From NCBI GenBank assembly GCA_963826695.1, contig CAWGXZ010000004.1:930001-994000 (forward strand): DNA of 64,000 bases. Direction: 5' to 3'. Under the pieces are notes generated by a model. The model was given only the letters and a program-made list of their open reading frames with translations. It did not search any database and had not been told where the DNA came from. Shown piece after piece: positions 9,837 through 18,976 of the stretch. How positions within the stretch are numbered: position 1 is the stretch's first letter; the number at the start of each line of letters is the position of its first letter. This stretch comes from CAWGXZ01 sp963826695 (GTDB lineage: Bacteria > Pseudomonadota > Gammaproteobacteria > Burkholderiales > Burkholderiaceae_C). The translations under genes were made by a program, and so were the position numbers.

Positions 9837-10688
9837 ATGGACATTCGCAAGCTGCAACGCACCATCGTCGACGGTCTGGAAGACGTCAAGGCGCAGAACA
9901 TCGTGGTCTTCAACACCGAGCACCTGTCGGCGTTGTTCGAACGGGTCATCATCGCCTCCGGCACCAGCAACCGTCAGACCAAGGCGCTGGCGGCAAGCGT
10001 GCGTGATGCCGTCCGCGCCAAGGGCTTCTCGGTGATGCGCACCGAAGGCGAGGAGAACGGCGAATGGATCATCGTCGACTGCGGCGCGGCGGTGGTCCAC
10101 GTGATGCAACCGACGATCCGCGAGTACTACCACCTCGAGGAAATCTGGGGTGAGAAGCCGGTGCGGCTGAAGCTCGACACCACGCCGCGCTCGCTGGTCC
10201 GCGCCGAAGAAGCCGCACCGCAGGCCAAGCCTTCCCGCAAGGCCGCAAAAACCGCGTCCGCGTCGTCGCGCAAGCTCGATGCGGCGCGACTTTCGCCGGC
10301 CCATGCCGAGGCACTGCAGCCGGCCGCGAAGCGGCCACGCAAGACGGCAAGGCCGGCAACGCCTGCAGCGGTGCCACCGGTGGCCAAGGCATCCCGCAAG
10401 GCCGCAAGGCCATCCGCCGTGGCAGCCGTGGAGCCCGTGGCGAAGAAGGTGGTGCGCAAGCGCGCTGCCAAGTCGGCGCAGCCGGCTGCGGGCACCGCCG
10501 GCCGCAAGGTGGCCGTTCGTGGCGCGTCGGCGCCACGCGCGGCGCCGACGCGCACGGTTGGCGTCAAGGTCGGCAAGTCGGCAGCGCCGTCGGCCGCCGC
10601 ACCTCGATCGGGCGCGATGACGACGCCGGCAACCCGCAAGGCCAGCGCCCGCAAGGTGGCAGCGACCAAGGTTGCGCGCAAGGCGTGA
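9837..10688 (+). CDS. rsfS: Ribosomal silencing factor RsfS with histone-H1-like tail
   Basis: RsfS (Iojap family) binds uL14 on the 50S subunit and blocks subunit joining in starvation. Residues 1-112 are the complete domain ([59 protein letters not shown]). Residues 118-283 are a very basic tail of repeated [20 protein letters not shown] and [13 protein letters not shown] units rich in Ala, Pro, Lys and Arg. Most RsfS proteins end near residue 110-140. The tail resembles histone H1 or AlgP-type domains and probably binds nucleic acid. The stop overlaps the rlmH start (GTGA). Confidence 0.93.
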   Translation: MDIRKLQRTIVDGLEDVKAQNIVVFNTEHLSALFERVIIASGTSNRQTKALAASVRDAVRAKGFSVMRTEGEENGEWIIVDCGAAVVHVMQPTIREYYHLEEIWGEKPVRLKLDTTPRSLVRAEEAAPQAKPSRKAAKTASASSRKLDAARLSPAHAEALQPAAKRPRKTARPATPAAVPPVAKASRKAARPSAVAAVEPVAKKVVRKRAAKSAQPAAGTAGRKVAVRGASAPRAAPTRTVGVKVGKSAAPSAAAPRSGAMTTPATRKASARKVAATKVARKA

Positions 10689-11152
10689 GGCTGGTCGTCG
10701 CGGCAGTCGGGCAGCGCCAGCCGGCGTGGGCCGATGCGGCGGTGGCCGAGTTCGCCCGGCGCTTTCCGCCCGAACTGCACTTCGAGTTGAAGGCCGTCAA
10801 GGCCGAGCCGCGCAGCGCACGGACGGCCGAGCAGACCATGGCCGCCGAAGCCGAGCGCCTGCAGGCGGCCGTGCCCAAGGGGGCGCGCCGCATCGCCCTC
10901 GACGAGCGCGGCAGCCGCTGCACCACGCTGCAGCTGGCGCAGCGGCTGCAGCTGTGGATGGCCGACGGGCGCGATGCGGCGCTGCTGATCGGCGGTCCGG
11001 ACGGCCTGCTGCCGACGCTGCGCGACGGCGCCGACGAGTCGCTGCGGCTTTCCGACCTGACCTTGCCGCATGCGCTTGCGCGGGTGCTGCTCGTCGAGGC
11101 GCTGTACCGCGCCTGGACGGTGACGATCGGCCATCCCTATCACCGTGAATGA
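10685..11152 (+). CDS. rlmH: 23S rRNA pseudouridine-1915 N3-methyltransferase
   Basis: A SPOUT-class SAM-dependent enzyme that methylates pseudouridine 1915 in helix 69 of 23S rRNA on assembled ribosomes. It is 155 residues, standard length. The SPOUT knot signature LLIGGPDGL is at about 100-108 and the typical C-terminus [15 protein letters not shown] is present. The GTG start overlaps the rsfS stop, so translation is probably coupled. Both neighbours act on the large ribosomal subunit. Confidence 0.97.
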   Translation: MRLVVAAVGQRQPAWADAAVAEFARRFPPELHFELKAVKAEPRSARTAEQTMAAEAERLQAAVPKGARRIALDERGSRCTTLQLAQRLQLWMADGRDAALLIGGPDGLLPTLRDGADESLRLSDLTLPHALARVLLVEALYRAWTVTIGHPYHRE

Positions 11153-11227
11153 CGCACCTCGACCGGCACCGGGGCGCTGCACGGGGCTTGCGCTGCACAG
11201 CCGGGCATGCGGGTTGAAAGGGATGCC

Positions 11228-11839
11228 GTGAACCCGCGCGCTTTCGTCTACCTCGCCTCGCAAAGCCCGCGACGGGCGCAGCTGCTGGCGCAGATCGGTG
11301 TCGGCCACGAGCTGCTGCTGGCCGGCGCCGACGAGGACGCGGAGGCGCTCGAGGCGCTGCAGCCCGGCGAGGCTGCTGTGGATTACGTCCAGCGCGTCAC
11401 CCTGCTCAAAAGCACGGCCGCGGTCGAGCGCTGGCGCGCCCGCGCGCTGCCGCATGCGCCGATCCTCTGCGCCGATACGACCGTCGCGATCGACGACGAG
11501 GTCGTCGGCAAGCCGGCCGACGCCGCGGCGGCGACGGCCATGCTGGCGCGGCTCTCGGGGCGCAGCCACCGCGTGCTGACGGCGGTGACGCTCGGCCTGC
11601 CGGATCGCCCGCCGGCGCTGGCGCTGAACGTTTCGACCGTCCGCTTCGCGCGGTTGACGGCGCAGCAGATCGAGCGCTACGTCGCCGGCGGCGAACCCTT
11701 CGGCAAGGCCGGCGGCTACGCGGTCCAGGGCGCCGCAGCCGCCTGGATCGAGCACATCGAAGGCAGTTTCTCCGGGATCATGGGACTGCCCTTGCACGAG
11801 ACGGCGCTGCTTCTTCGCGACGCAGGCATCGACGTCTGA
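11228..11839 (+). CDS. maf: Maf-family nucleotide pyrophosphatase
   Basis: Cleaves non-canonical or canonical nucleoside triphosphates to monophosphates (house-cleaning; dTTP/UTP or m7GTP depending on subgroup). Signatures are [13 protein letters not shown] at the N-terminus, [18 protein letters not shown] and [32 protein letters not shown] prefer the GTG at 11228, because an AAAGGGA ribosome site lies 4 bases upstream and the family motif then starts at residue 8. An in-frame ATG at 11207 would add seven residues. The subgroup, and so the exact substrate, is uncertain. Confidence 0.93.
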   Translation: MNPRAFVYLASQSPRRAQLLAQIGVGHELLLAGADEDAEALEALQPGEAAVDYVQRVTLLKSTAAVERWRARALPHAPILCADTTVAIDDEVVGKPADAAAATAMLARLSGRSHRVLTAVTLGLPDRPPALALNVSTVRFARLTAQQIERYVAGGEPFGKAGGYAVQGAAAAWIEHIEGSFSGIMGLPLHETALLLRDAGIDV

Positions 11840-11900
11840 TCACCCCGGGCAGGCGCTGCACTCGGACGGGGCGGCCAGGCGCCTCGAATACCATCCTGCC

Positions 11901-13469
11901 ATGCAGGACATCTTGATCAACTGGGCGCCGCAGGAGACGCGCGTCGCGGTGGTGGAAAACGGATCGGTTCAGGAGCTGCATCTCGAGCGCACGCTCGAGC
12001 GGGGCTGGGTCGGCAACATCTACGCCGGGCGGGTGGTGCGGGTGCTTCCCGGCATGCAGTCGGCGTTCATCGACATCGGGCTCGAGCGCGCCGCCTTCCT
12101 GCATGTGGCCGACCTGGTGGCCCACGGCACGCCTCATGCGCGCCCCGACGCCGGCGCCGCGCCGCCGCTGCCGATCGAGCGGCTGATTTTCGAGGGGCAG
12201 ACGCTCACCGTGCAGGTCATCAAGGACCCGATCGGAACCAAGGGTGCGCGGCTGTCAACGCAGATCAGCATCGCCGGCCGGCTGCTGGTCTTCCTGCCGC
12301 AGGACGATCACATCGGCATCTCGCAGAAGATCGGCCCGCACGAGTTGCGCGAGCAGCTGCGCCTGCGCATGAATGCGCTGGTCCAGGCGGCAGTCGCCAC
12401 CGAAGCCGATCGGGGCGACCGACCGCAAGCCGCCGACGGCAGTGTCGCCAACGGGGGCAGCAGTGCCGCAGGCGATGTTCCGGTGCATTCGCGCGGCGGC
12501 TTCATCCTGCGCACCAACGCCGAAGACGCCACCGACGCCGAGCTGGCGGACGACATCGCCTACCTTCGCAAGACCTGGGCAGGGGTTCGCGAGCGCAGCT
12601 TCAAGTCGCCGCCGGGGACGCTGCTGCACCAGGACCTGAGCCTGCTGCAGCGCGTGCTGCGCGACATGACGACCGATGCGACCCATGCGATCCGCATCGA
12701 CTCGGGCGAGCAGTACCAGGCGTTGAAGGCGTTCGGCCAGACCTTCACGCCGTCATCGGTCGGCAAGCTCGAGCACTACCGCGGCGAAAGACCGATCTTC
12801 GACCTGTGCAACGTCGACGAGGAAATTGCCCGCGCCCTGAACCGGCGCGTCGACCTGAAGTCCGGTGGCTACCTGATCATCGACCAGACCGAAGCCCTGA
12901 CGACGATCGACGTCAACACCGGCGGCTATGTCGGCGCGCGCAATTTCGACGAGACGATCTTCAAGACCAACCTCGAGGCCACGCAGGCGATCGCCCGTCA
13001 GCTGCGGCTGCGCAACCTCGGCGGAATCATCATCGTCGACTTCATCGACATGAGTCGCGACGACCACCAGAGCGCCGTGCTGGTCGAACTGCGCAAGCAG
13101 CTTTCGCGCGACCGTACCAAGGTGTCGATCAGCGGCTTCACCCAGCTCGGGCTGGTCGAGCTGACGCGCAAGCGCACGCGCGAGTCGCTGGCGCACATGC
13201 TGTGCGAGCCGTGCCCGACCTGCAGCGGCCGCGGCGAGGTGAAGACGCCGCGCAGCGTCTGCTACGACATCCTGCGCGAGATCCTTCGCGAGGCGCGGCA
13301 GTTCAGCCCGAAGGAGTTCCGCATCCTTGCCCACGCCAGCGTGGTCGAAATGCTGGTCGACGAGGAAAGCCAGCATCTTGCGGCGCTCAGCGATTTCATC
13401 GGCAAGCCGATCTCGCTGCAGGCGGAGCCCACCAGCTCGCCCGAGCAGTACGACATCGTGCTGGTCTAG
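11901..13469 (+). CDS. rng: Ribonuclease G
   Basis: An endoribonuclease that trims the 5' end of 16S rRNA and degrades mRNA. It is 522 residues, slightly longer than usual (about 490). It starts MQDILINWAPQETRVAVVENG. The S1 domain spans about residues 38-130, with a low-complexity insert near 173-195. The catalytic Mg-binding segment is TTIDVNTGGYVG, and the zinc-link CPTCSGRG follows LVELTRKRTRESL. The short C-terminus without a degradosome scaffold separates it from RNase E. Its TAG stop is part of the CTAG at the truncated repeat arm. Confidence 0.96.
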   Translation: MQDILINWAPQETRVAVVENGSVQELHLERTLERGWVGNIYAGRVVRVLPGMQSAFIDIGLERAAFLHVADLVAHGTPHARPDAGAAPPLPIERLIFEGQTLTVQVIKDPIGTKGARLSTQISIAGRLLVFLPQDDHIGISQKIGPHELREQLRLRMNALVQAAVATEADRGDRPQAADGSVANGGSSAAGDVPVHSRGGFILRTNAEDATDAELADDIAYLRKTWAGVRERSFKSPPGTLLHQDLSLLQRVLRDMTTDATHAIRIDSGEQYQALKAFGQTFTPSSVGKLEHYRGERPIFDLCNVDEEIARALNRRVDLKSGGYLIIDQTEALTTIDVNTGGYVGARNFDETIFKTNLEATQAIARQLRLRNLGGIIIVDFIDMSRDDHQSAVLVELRKQLSRDRTKVSISGFTQLGLVELTRKRTRESLAHMLCEPCPTCSGRGEVKTPRSVCYDILREILREARQFSPKEFRILAHASVVEMLVDEESQHLAALSDFIGKPISLQAEPTSSPEQYDIVLV

Positions 13470-13493
13470 GAGCCTGTCGGGCTCTGGGTCGGC
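13466..13493. repeat. Truncated left arm of palindromic family A
   Basis: Twenty-eight bases from CTAGGAGCCTGTCGGG match the left arm of the element at 4277 with one C/T mismatch, then diverge after GGGTCGG. No matching right arm, inner arm or core hairpin follows. The match includes the rng TAG stop. A convergent glycosyltransferase gene ends at 13502. It looks like a remnant or solo arm. Confidence 0.75.
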
Positions 13494-13501
13494 GTGACGC
13501 T

Positions 13502-14479
13502 TCAGCGCCCGCGCAGCCGCGCCTTCGTGCGCTTGATTCGTGCCGCCTGCTCGGGGAAAGTGAAGGTCAGGAACTTGCGCAGCCGCCAGCCCAGCGGCAA
13601 CCCCGGCGCGCTGCGGACCGCGCGCCAGCGCTCGGCGACGCCCGTCGCACTGAGGATCGCGTCCAGGCAGCGCTCGCAAGCCCAGGTCCGCGCCAGCGAC
13701 GCGGCGACCGGGCCTTCGACGCCGCCAAGCCGCGCATCCTGGACGTGCTGGCGGATCTCCGCGAGCACCCGCCGGTTCTGCGTGCGCACCCAGTGGACCA
13801 ACTGCTCGCCGCGGTGCGTGCTCGGCCAGCGCGAGCTGCCGCCACGCCGGTAGTGGACCAGGGGCTCCGGCACGGTGGCCGCGCCGCCGCCGAGGATCGC
13901 CCGCAAGCCAATGACGATGTCCTCGTACCAGAGGTCGTCGAGGAACGGACCGAAGCGCTCCATCGACCGCCGCGTGAAGGCGTGTGTCGCGCCGACGGTG
14001 TAGGGCCGCTGCCGGCACCAGCTTTCGATCGTGACCTGCGCCAGGTCGTCGGTGCGGACTTCGGCACCGAGCGTGCCGTCGGCGTCCATGTCGAGGAAAT
14101 GGCTGGCGATCAGGTCGAGGCGGCCGCCGCTCGCGTCCCAGGTCTCGGCCAGGCGCCGCACCCGTTGCGGCAGTGAGATGTCGTCGCCTGCGGCGGTCAC
14201 CAGCAGCGCGCCGCGGGTCTCGGCAATCAGCCGGTTGTAGTGCGCACCGATGCCCAGGTTGACCTCGTTGCGTCGGGTGCGCACCCGGTGAGGCCCGCGG
14301 TAGTCGGCGGCGGCGGCCTGCAGTTCGGCAAAGGTGGCATCGGTCGAGGCGTCGTCGGAGAGCACGATCTCGAGCGGTTCGCAGTCCTGCGCCAGGCAGC
14401 TCAGCGCTGCGGCACGGGCGGTCGACTGCTGGTTACAGGCCAGCAGCAGCAGGCTGATGCGGGGCTGCGCCGGACTCAC
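13502..14479 (-). CDS. Family 2 glycosyltransferase
   Basis: A 325-residue GT-A fold glycosyltransferase that probably adds a sugar to a surface polysaccharide or LPS. Visible are the nucleotide-binding start ISLLLLACNQQ, IVLSDDASTDATF, NLGIGAHYNRLI and the acidic metal-site segment VTAAGDDISLPQR. The acceptor-side segment WYEDIVIGLRA and the LVHYRRGG motif follow. The GTG start overlaps the stop of the upstream methyltransferase (GTGA), indicating coupling. It is a clear paralogue of the gene at 16186-17358. Donor and acceptor cannot be read from the sequence. Confidence 0.88.
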   Translation of the reverse strand: MSPAQPRISLLLLACNQQSTARAAALSCLAQDCEPLEIVLSDDASTDATFAELQAAAADYRGPHRVRTRRNEVNLGIGAHYNRLIAETRGALLVTAAGDDISLPQRVRRLAETWDASGGRLDLIASHFLDMDADGTLGAEVRTDDLAQVTIESWCRQRPYTVGATHAFTRRSMERFGPFLDDLWYEDIVIGLRAILGGGAATVPEPLVHYRRGGSSRWPSTHRGEQLVHWVRTQNRRVLAEIRQHVQDARLGGVEGPVAASLARTWACERCLDAILSATGVAERWRAVRSAPGLPLGWRLRKFLTFTFPEQAARIKRTKARLRGR

Positions 14480-15096
14480 GGCGTTGCCTGCTTGACCGCC
14501 TGCAGCTCCCACAGGAAATACGCCAGCTTGCCGTGGCGCTCGCGCCGGCGGCGGTCCCATGCCTGCTTCCAGGTCGGCGCCGTCACGGTCTGGGAATGCT
14601 CGGGGATCACCCACTGCGCGCGGCGCGCCGTGAAGCGGCCGGTGAAGCCGTACATCCGCGCCAGCGGCGACTCGCCGCAGAAGTACCCGTGCGTGCGCTC
14701 GGTGATGACGTTGACGTGGGTCGGATCGGTGAAGGCCTCGAGTGCCGGAAAGCAGGGCGTCAGTGCGTAGAACAGGCCGCCGTCGGCGAGCACCCGCCAG
14801 ACCTCGTCCATCAGCCGCACGAACGGGAAGACCGTCGTCTGGGGCGTGGCGCCATTGAGCACCCGTGGCATGTGTTCGATGAAGTCGAAAGCCGAGACCG
14901 AGCCGAAGTGATCGTCGGCGAACGGAATCGGCTCGAACGCGAGGTTTGCCGCGGCGAAGACGACGTCGGCCGAGGATTCGAGCGGTCGCAGGTCGACGCC
15001 GTAGAGCGCGCGCCGGCCGTAGGGATTGCGCGGCACTGTGCCGCAGCCGAGATCGAGGTGACGGTCGTGCGCGGTGGTGGTGTCAGCGGACGGCAT
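14476..15096 (-). CDS. Class I SAM-dependent methyltransferase
   Basis: A 206-residue Rossmann-fold methyltransferase. Motif I HLDLGCGTVPRN lies at residues 13-24, the acidic residue of motif II is in YGVDLRPLE, and motif IV is FDFIEHMPRVL. The unusually short N-terminus is typical of stand-alone type 11 methyltransferases. Translation is coupled to the downstream glycosyltransferase, so a role in modifying the same glycan or its precursor is likely but not shown. Confidence 0.85.
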   Translation of the reverse strand: MPSADTTTAHDRHLDLGCGTVPRNPYGRRALYGVDLRPLESSADVVFAAANLAFEPIPFADDHFGSVSAFDFIEHMPRVLNGATPQTTVFPFVRLMDEVWRVLADGGLFYALTPCFPALEAFTDPTHVNVITERTHGYFCGESPLARMYGFTGRFTARRAQWVIPEHSQTVTAPTWKQAWDRRRRERHGKLAYFLWELQAVKQATP

Positions 15097-15235
15097 CGCA
15101 GTGCTTCCGGGGTTGATGCTTCAGGGAGTCGGGCGATGGCGATGGCGATGTCTTCGCCGTCGCGGGCCGGGATCGTAGGCCAGCAGCGGTGTTCCAATCG
15201 GCAGCGCCGATGACGACCCACTCGCCCGCGACGAC

Positions 15236-16147
15236 ATGAACCACCCAGCCCAGGCTTCTGAACCCGAGCCGGCCGGCGACCGGGCCGGCGCCGCGCCGCG
15301 CCTGTCGATCCTGATCCCGAGCTGGAACAACCTCGCCTACCTGCGGCTGTGCATCGACAGCCTGCGCCGTCAGGCCCAGGTGGCGCAGCAGATCGTGGTC
15401 CACGTCAACGACGGCAGCGACGGCACGCTCGACTGGCTGCGCGCCGAGGGCATCGAGCACACCGCCTCGCCAGGCAACGTCGGTATCTGCCTGGCAGTCA
15501 ACGAGGCGGCGATGCACGCGCGTGGCGAGTGGTTCGTCTACCTGAACGACGACATGGTCGTGCTGCCGGGCTGGGACCGGCTGCTGCTCGAGCGCGCCGA
15601 AGCGATGCCGACGCGGCTCTTCATGCTGTCCGCAACGATGGTCGAGCCGCGGGCGAGCGGCAATCCGTGCGTCGTCCACGCCGACTTCGGCGACAGCGTC
15701 GAGACCTTCCGCGAGGCCGACCTGCTGCGCGCCGCGCCGTCGCTGGCCCGCAGCGACTGGTCGGGTGCGACCTGGCCGCCGACGCTGGTGCATCGCGACT
15801 GGTGGTTCCGCGTCGGTGGCTACAGCAGCGAGCTGTCGCCGGGCATGAGCAGCGACAACGACTTCTCGATGAAGCTCTGGCATGCCGGCTGTCGGCGCTT
15901 CGTCGGCGTCGGCGATTCGCTGGTCTACCACTTCCAGTGCAAGTCGACCGGCAAGGTGGTGAAGAACGACGGCCGTCGGCAGTTCCTCGGCAAATGGGGG
16001 CTGACGCAGTCGACCTTCGACCGCTACTACCTGCGGCGTGGTCAGCCGCTGCCGCCCGGTGGCGTCCTGATCGACCCCGATCCGGCGGCGGACGTCCGGC
16101 TGCGCTGGGCCCTGCGCAAGGGGCGGTGGCGTCGGCGCTTCGGTTGA
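15236..16147 (+). CDS. Family 2 glycosyltransferase (rhamnosyltransferase-like)
   Basis: A 303-residue GT2 enzyme. The order is RLSILIPSWNNLAYLRLCID, HVNDGSDGTLDWL, NVGICLAVNEA, and the metal-binding WFVYLNDDMVVLPGWD at about residues 100-115. A conserved C-terminal part follows (GGYSSELSPGMSSDNDFSMKLW). It stands alone on the plus strand, between the methyltransferase and a minus-strand glycosyltransferase. The acceptor is unknown. Confidence 0.88.
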   Translation: MNHPAQASEPEPAGDRAGAAPRLSILIPSWNNLAYLRLCIDSLRRQAQVAQQIVVHVNDGSDGTLDWLRAEGIEHTASPGNVGICLAVNEAAMHARGEWFVYLNDDMVVLPGWDRLLLERAEAMPTRLFMLSATMVEPRASGNPCVVHADFGDSVETFREADLLRAAPSLARSDWSGATWPPTLVHRDWWFRVGGYSSELSPGMSSDNDFSMKLWHAGCRRFVGVGDSLVYHFQCKSTGKVVKNDGRRQFLGKWGLTQSTFDRYYLRRGQPLPPGGVLIDPDPAADVRLRWALRKGRWRRRFG

Positions 16148-16185
16148 AACCGCTCTCGCGCCGTCGGCCGGGCTGATGGCCCGCC

Positions 16186-17358
16186 TCAATCGCTGCGCGC
16201 CAGCCGGCGCTTGAGGGCGAACCACGGCGCCAGCAGCCACGGCGCGCCGGCGTGAACGAGCAGCCGCAGGCGAAAGCCGACCGCCACCGCACGCGCCGCG
16301 GCCAGGCGGCGCCAGCGCCCGGTCGCTGGCGGATCACCCAGCATGTCGCGAACCAGCCGTTCGCGCGCCAGCCGTGCTTCGATCGCCGGGCCAATGGCGT
16401 CGAGCTGGCCCGCGACGCGGCCGTCCGCGAGCAGCTGCTCGTACTCGACGATCGCATGCTGGCTGTTGCGCAGCAGCCGGGCGGCGTCGTCGGCGGCGCT
16501 GAAGACGCGGCGCCGCCGTGACAGTCCCCCGCGCCGGTAGTGCACCAGCGCTTCGTCGAGCGTGACCGCGCCGCCGCTGCAGATGGCGCGAAACACCATT
16601 AACAGGTCCTCGGCGACGACGCCGGGCGGCAGCGGCCCGAAGCGGTCGAGCAGGCGCCGCGTCCAGGCCTGCGCCGCGCCGACGACATGCGGCGGCCGGG
16701 CCAGCCAGTCGGTGGCATCGCGGTAGGTCGAGAGGTCGCTCGGCACGATGCGTTCGCGCGGCGTGCCGTCGGCGTCGATGTCGACCAGCGCGCTGGCGAT
16801 CAGGTCGAGCCGCTTGCCCGACGCCATCCAGCTCGCGACCACGCGCTCGCAGCGTGTCGGCAGCGAGACGTCGTCGCCGGCGGCGACGAACAGCAACTCG
16901 CCCTGCGCCAGCGACGCCAGCTTCGCGAGGTGCGCACCGATGCCGAGGTTGACCGGATTGCGGTTCAGCCGCAGCCGGTGCGGACCGGCGTAGCCGGCGA
17001 CCGCCGCTTCGATCGCCGCCCAGGTGCTGTCGTCCGAAGCGTCGTCGGAAATCACGATCTCGAGCGGCGAGTAGGTCTGCGCCAGCGCGCCGGCGATCGC
17101 CTCGCCGACGGTTGCCGGCTGGCGATAGGCGATCAGCAGCATGGAAACCAGCGGCTGGCTGGCTGTATCTGGCGCTGTCGGCGGGGCGACGACGGACTCC
17201 GCGGTGCGCTGCGGGATTGCGGCAGCGTCTGCGACGCCGGCTGCGTTTTCGGCCGTGCCGGCCGGGGCGGGCGCTGCCGAGGCAGCGTCGGGCATGGCAT
17301 CGGCGGACGCTGGCGGCTCGCACGAGGGCTCGACGCGGTTTGCGGGGGCGGGGTGCAT
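16186..17358 (-). CDS. Family 2 glycosyltransferase with Ala/Pro-rich N-terminal extension
   Basis: A 390-residue GT2 enzyme, started at ATG 17358 (MHPAPANRVE). A later ATG (MPDAASAAP) is possible, since residues 1-70 are low-complexity. The catalytic part begins PLVSMLLIAYRQPATVGEAIAGAL, then IVISDDASDDSTW, NLGIGAHLAKL and the metal site VAAGDDVSLPTRCE. It shares these segments and LVHYRRGG with the gene at 13502-14479, so the two are duplicates. It diverges from the GT9 gene at 17498. Confidence 0.87.
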   Translation of the reverse strand: MHPAPANRVEPSCEPPASADAMPDAASAAPAPAGTAENAAGVADAAAIPQRTAESVVAPPTAPDTASQPLVSMLLIAYRQPATVGEAIAGALAQTYSPLEIVISDDASDDSTWAAIEAAVAGYAGPHRLRLNRNPVNLGIGAHLAKLASLAQGELLFVAAGDDVSLPTRCERVVASWMASGKRLDLIASALVDIDADGTPRERIVPSDLSTYRDATDWLARPPHVVGAAQAWTRRLLDRFGPLPPGVVAEDLLMVFRAICSGGAVTLDEALVHYRRGGLSRRRRVFSAADDAARLLRNSQHAIVEYEQLLADGRVAGQLDAIGPAIEARLARERLVRDMLGDPPATGRWRRLAAARAVAVGFRLRLLVHAGAPWLLAPWFALKRRLARSD

Positions 17359-17497
17359 GGCGGTCGATGCTATCGGGCGGGGGCCGCTGTCTATGATTGC
17401 CGCCGATGAAACCTTGCCTCGCCGCTGCGTCGCACCTCCTGCTGGATGCTCGCCGCCGGACGACCGGCGCCGGCCATGCGGCGGCGGAGCGGTCACC

Positions 17498-18976
17498 ATG
17501 AGAGTCGACGCCGACTTCGAGCGGATCATCGTCATCGCAACGCAGCAGATCGGCGACGTGCTGCTGACCACGCCGCTGGTCCACGCCGCGCGCCAGCGCT
17601 GGCCGCGGGCGACGATCGACTTGCTCGGCCTGCCGGGAACGCTCGGCATGCTCGCCGGCAATCCGGACCTGGACCATTGCATCGAGGTGCCGGCCGGACG
17701 CCGCGCCGACCAGGCGCGCTGGTTGTTGCGGACGCAGTGGCGGCGCTACGACCTGGCGTTGATCACCCGGGGCAGCGACCGGGCGCACCTCTACGGCTGG
17801 GTCACCGCGCGGCAGCGCAGCGGTCTGGTGCCGCTGCAGCGGGTCGATCCGGACGCGCGGTGGCCGCAACGCTGGCGCGCGGCAGCGGGCGCTGCCGTTC
17901 GGGTCGGCTGGAAGCGCCAGCTGCTCGACCATGCCGTGGTCGAGCGCGACGCGGCACACACGCTGATCGAGAAGCTCACGCTGATCGCGCCGTGGCTCGG
18001 CGTCGACGCGACCGCGCCGACGCCTGCTGCTCCGGGAACGAAGCGGACGCCCCGCGGCGGCTTCGAGGCAGCGGCGGAGAAGGGAACGATGGCGCTGCCG
18101 GTGCAGGGCGCGGGCGTTGCGTCGGCGGCGACCGGGACGGCGACGTGGCTCGCGGCGGGGGAAGCGTCAGGGGCGGCAATGGAGATGCCGGCGCCCACCG
18201 GGACGGGCGAGGGTGCGCGAGCGCACGCCGAACGGCACGGGCGCATGCCGATGCCGACCTCACGGCTGGCGCCGCCGGTGCTGGTCCCACCGGCCGCCGA
18301 GCCGCTGCCGGTTGCGCTGGCGGATGCGCTCGATCCCGGCTTCGTCGTCGTCCACGTGCCGTCGATGTGGCGCTACAAGCAGTGGCCGCTGGCACATTTC
18401 CGCACGCTGGTCGCGGCGCTGCTCGATCGCGGCGTCCAGGTGGTGCTGAGCGGCGGCCCGTCGTCACCCGACCGTGCGCTGGTGGCCGGGCTCGCCGACC
18501 TCGCCAGCCCGCCGCGGCTGATCGACACCGCCGGAGCGCTGTCGTTCGGCCAGCTCGCCGCGCTGTTGCGCGCGGCCGCGCTCTACATCGGCCCCGACAC
18601 GTCGGTGACGCATCTCGCGGCCGCAGTGGGCCTGCCGATGGTTGCGCTGTTCGGCCCGACCCGGCCGCCGTGCTGGGGACCGTGGCCGGCGGGCCATCCG
18701 GCAACCGAGCCGTGGGCGATGCGTGCCTGGCGCCAGCGCGTCGGCCGCATCGTGCTGCTGCAGGGGCCCGACCTGCCGAGCGGCCCGTGCGTGCCGTGCG
18801 GCCGCGCGGGCTGCGACGATCACCGCGGCAGCCGTGCCGCCTGCCTGGAAGGGCTCGCGCCCGAGCGGGTGCTCGCCGAGGCGCTGGCGCTGCTCGCCGA
18901 GTATTCCCCTCAGCCGTCGAGCGCCGCGGCCCAGCCGAGCAACACGTCGAGGTGGGCGTCCACCGACGGGTCGTAA
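17498..18976 (+). CDS. Family 9 glycosyltransferase (heptosyltransferase-like) with long linker
   Basis: ADP-heptose:LPS heptosyltransferase-type GT-B enzyme, 492 residues against the usual 330-380. The N-domain is typical (RIIVIATQQIGDVLLTTPLVHAA). The C-domain has FVVVHVPSMWRYKQWP, VVLSGGP and the donor-site signature IGPDTSVTHLAAAVGLPMVA, then ALFGPT. Between the domains, about residues 168-262, lies a Gly/Ala/Thr-rich insert with no recognisable fold. A Cys-rich patch (PCVPCGRAGCDDH) follows the second domain, as in several GT9 enzymes. The 3' end overlaps the convergent GT4 gene by 67 bp. A role in LPS inner core or a similar glycan is likely. Confidence 0.87.
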   Translation: MRVDADFERIIVIATQQIGDVLLTTPLVHAARQRWPRATIDLLGLPGTLGMLAGNPDLDHCIEVPAGRRADQARWLLRTQWRRYDLALITRGSDRAHLYGWVTARQRSGLVPLQRVDPDARWPQRWRAAAGAAVRVGWKRQLLDHAVVERDAAHTLIEKLTLIAPWLGVDATAPTPAAPGTKRTPRGGFEAAAEKGTMALPVQGAGVASAATGTATWLAAGEASGAAMEMPAPTGTGEGARAHAERHGRMPMPTSRLAPPVLVPPAAEPLPVALADALDPGFVVVHVPSMWRYKQWPLAHFRTLVAALLDRGVQVVLSGGPSSPDRALVAGLADLASPPRLIDTAGALSFGQLAALLRAAALYIGPDTSVTHLAAAVGLPMVALFGPTRPPCWGPWPAGHPATEPWAMRAWRQRVGRIVLLQGPDLPSGPCVPCGRAGCDDHRGSRAACLEGLAPERVLAEALALLAEYSPQPSSAAAQPSNTSRWASTDGS

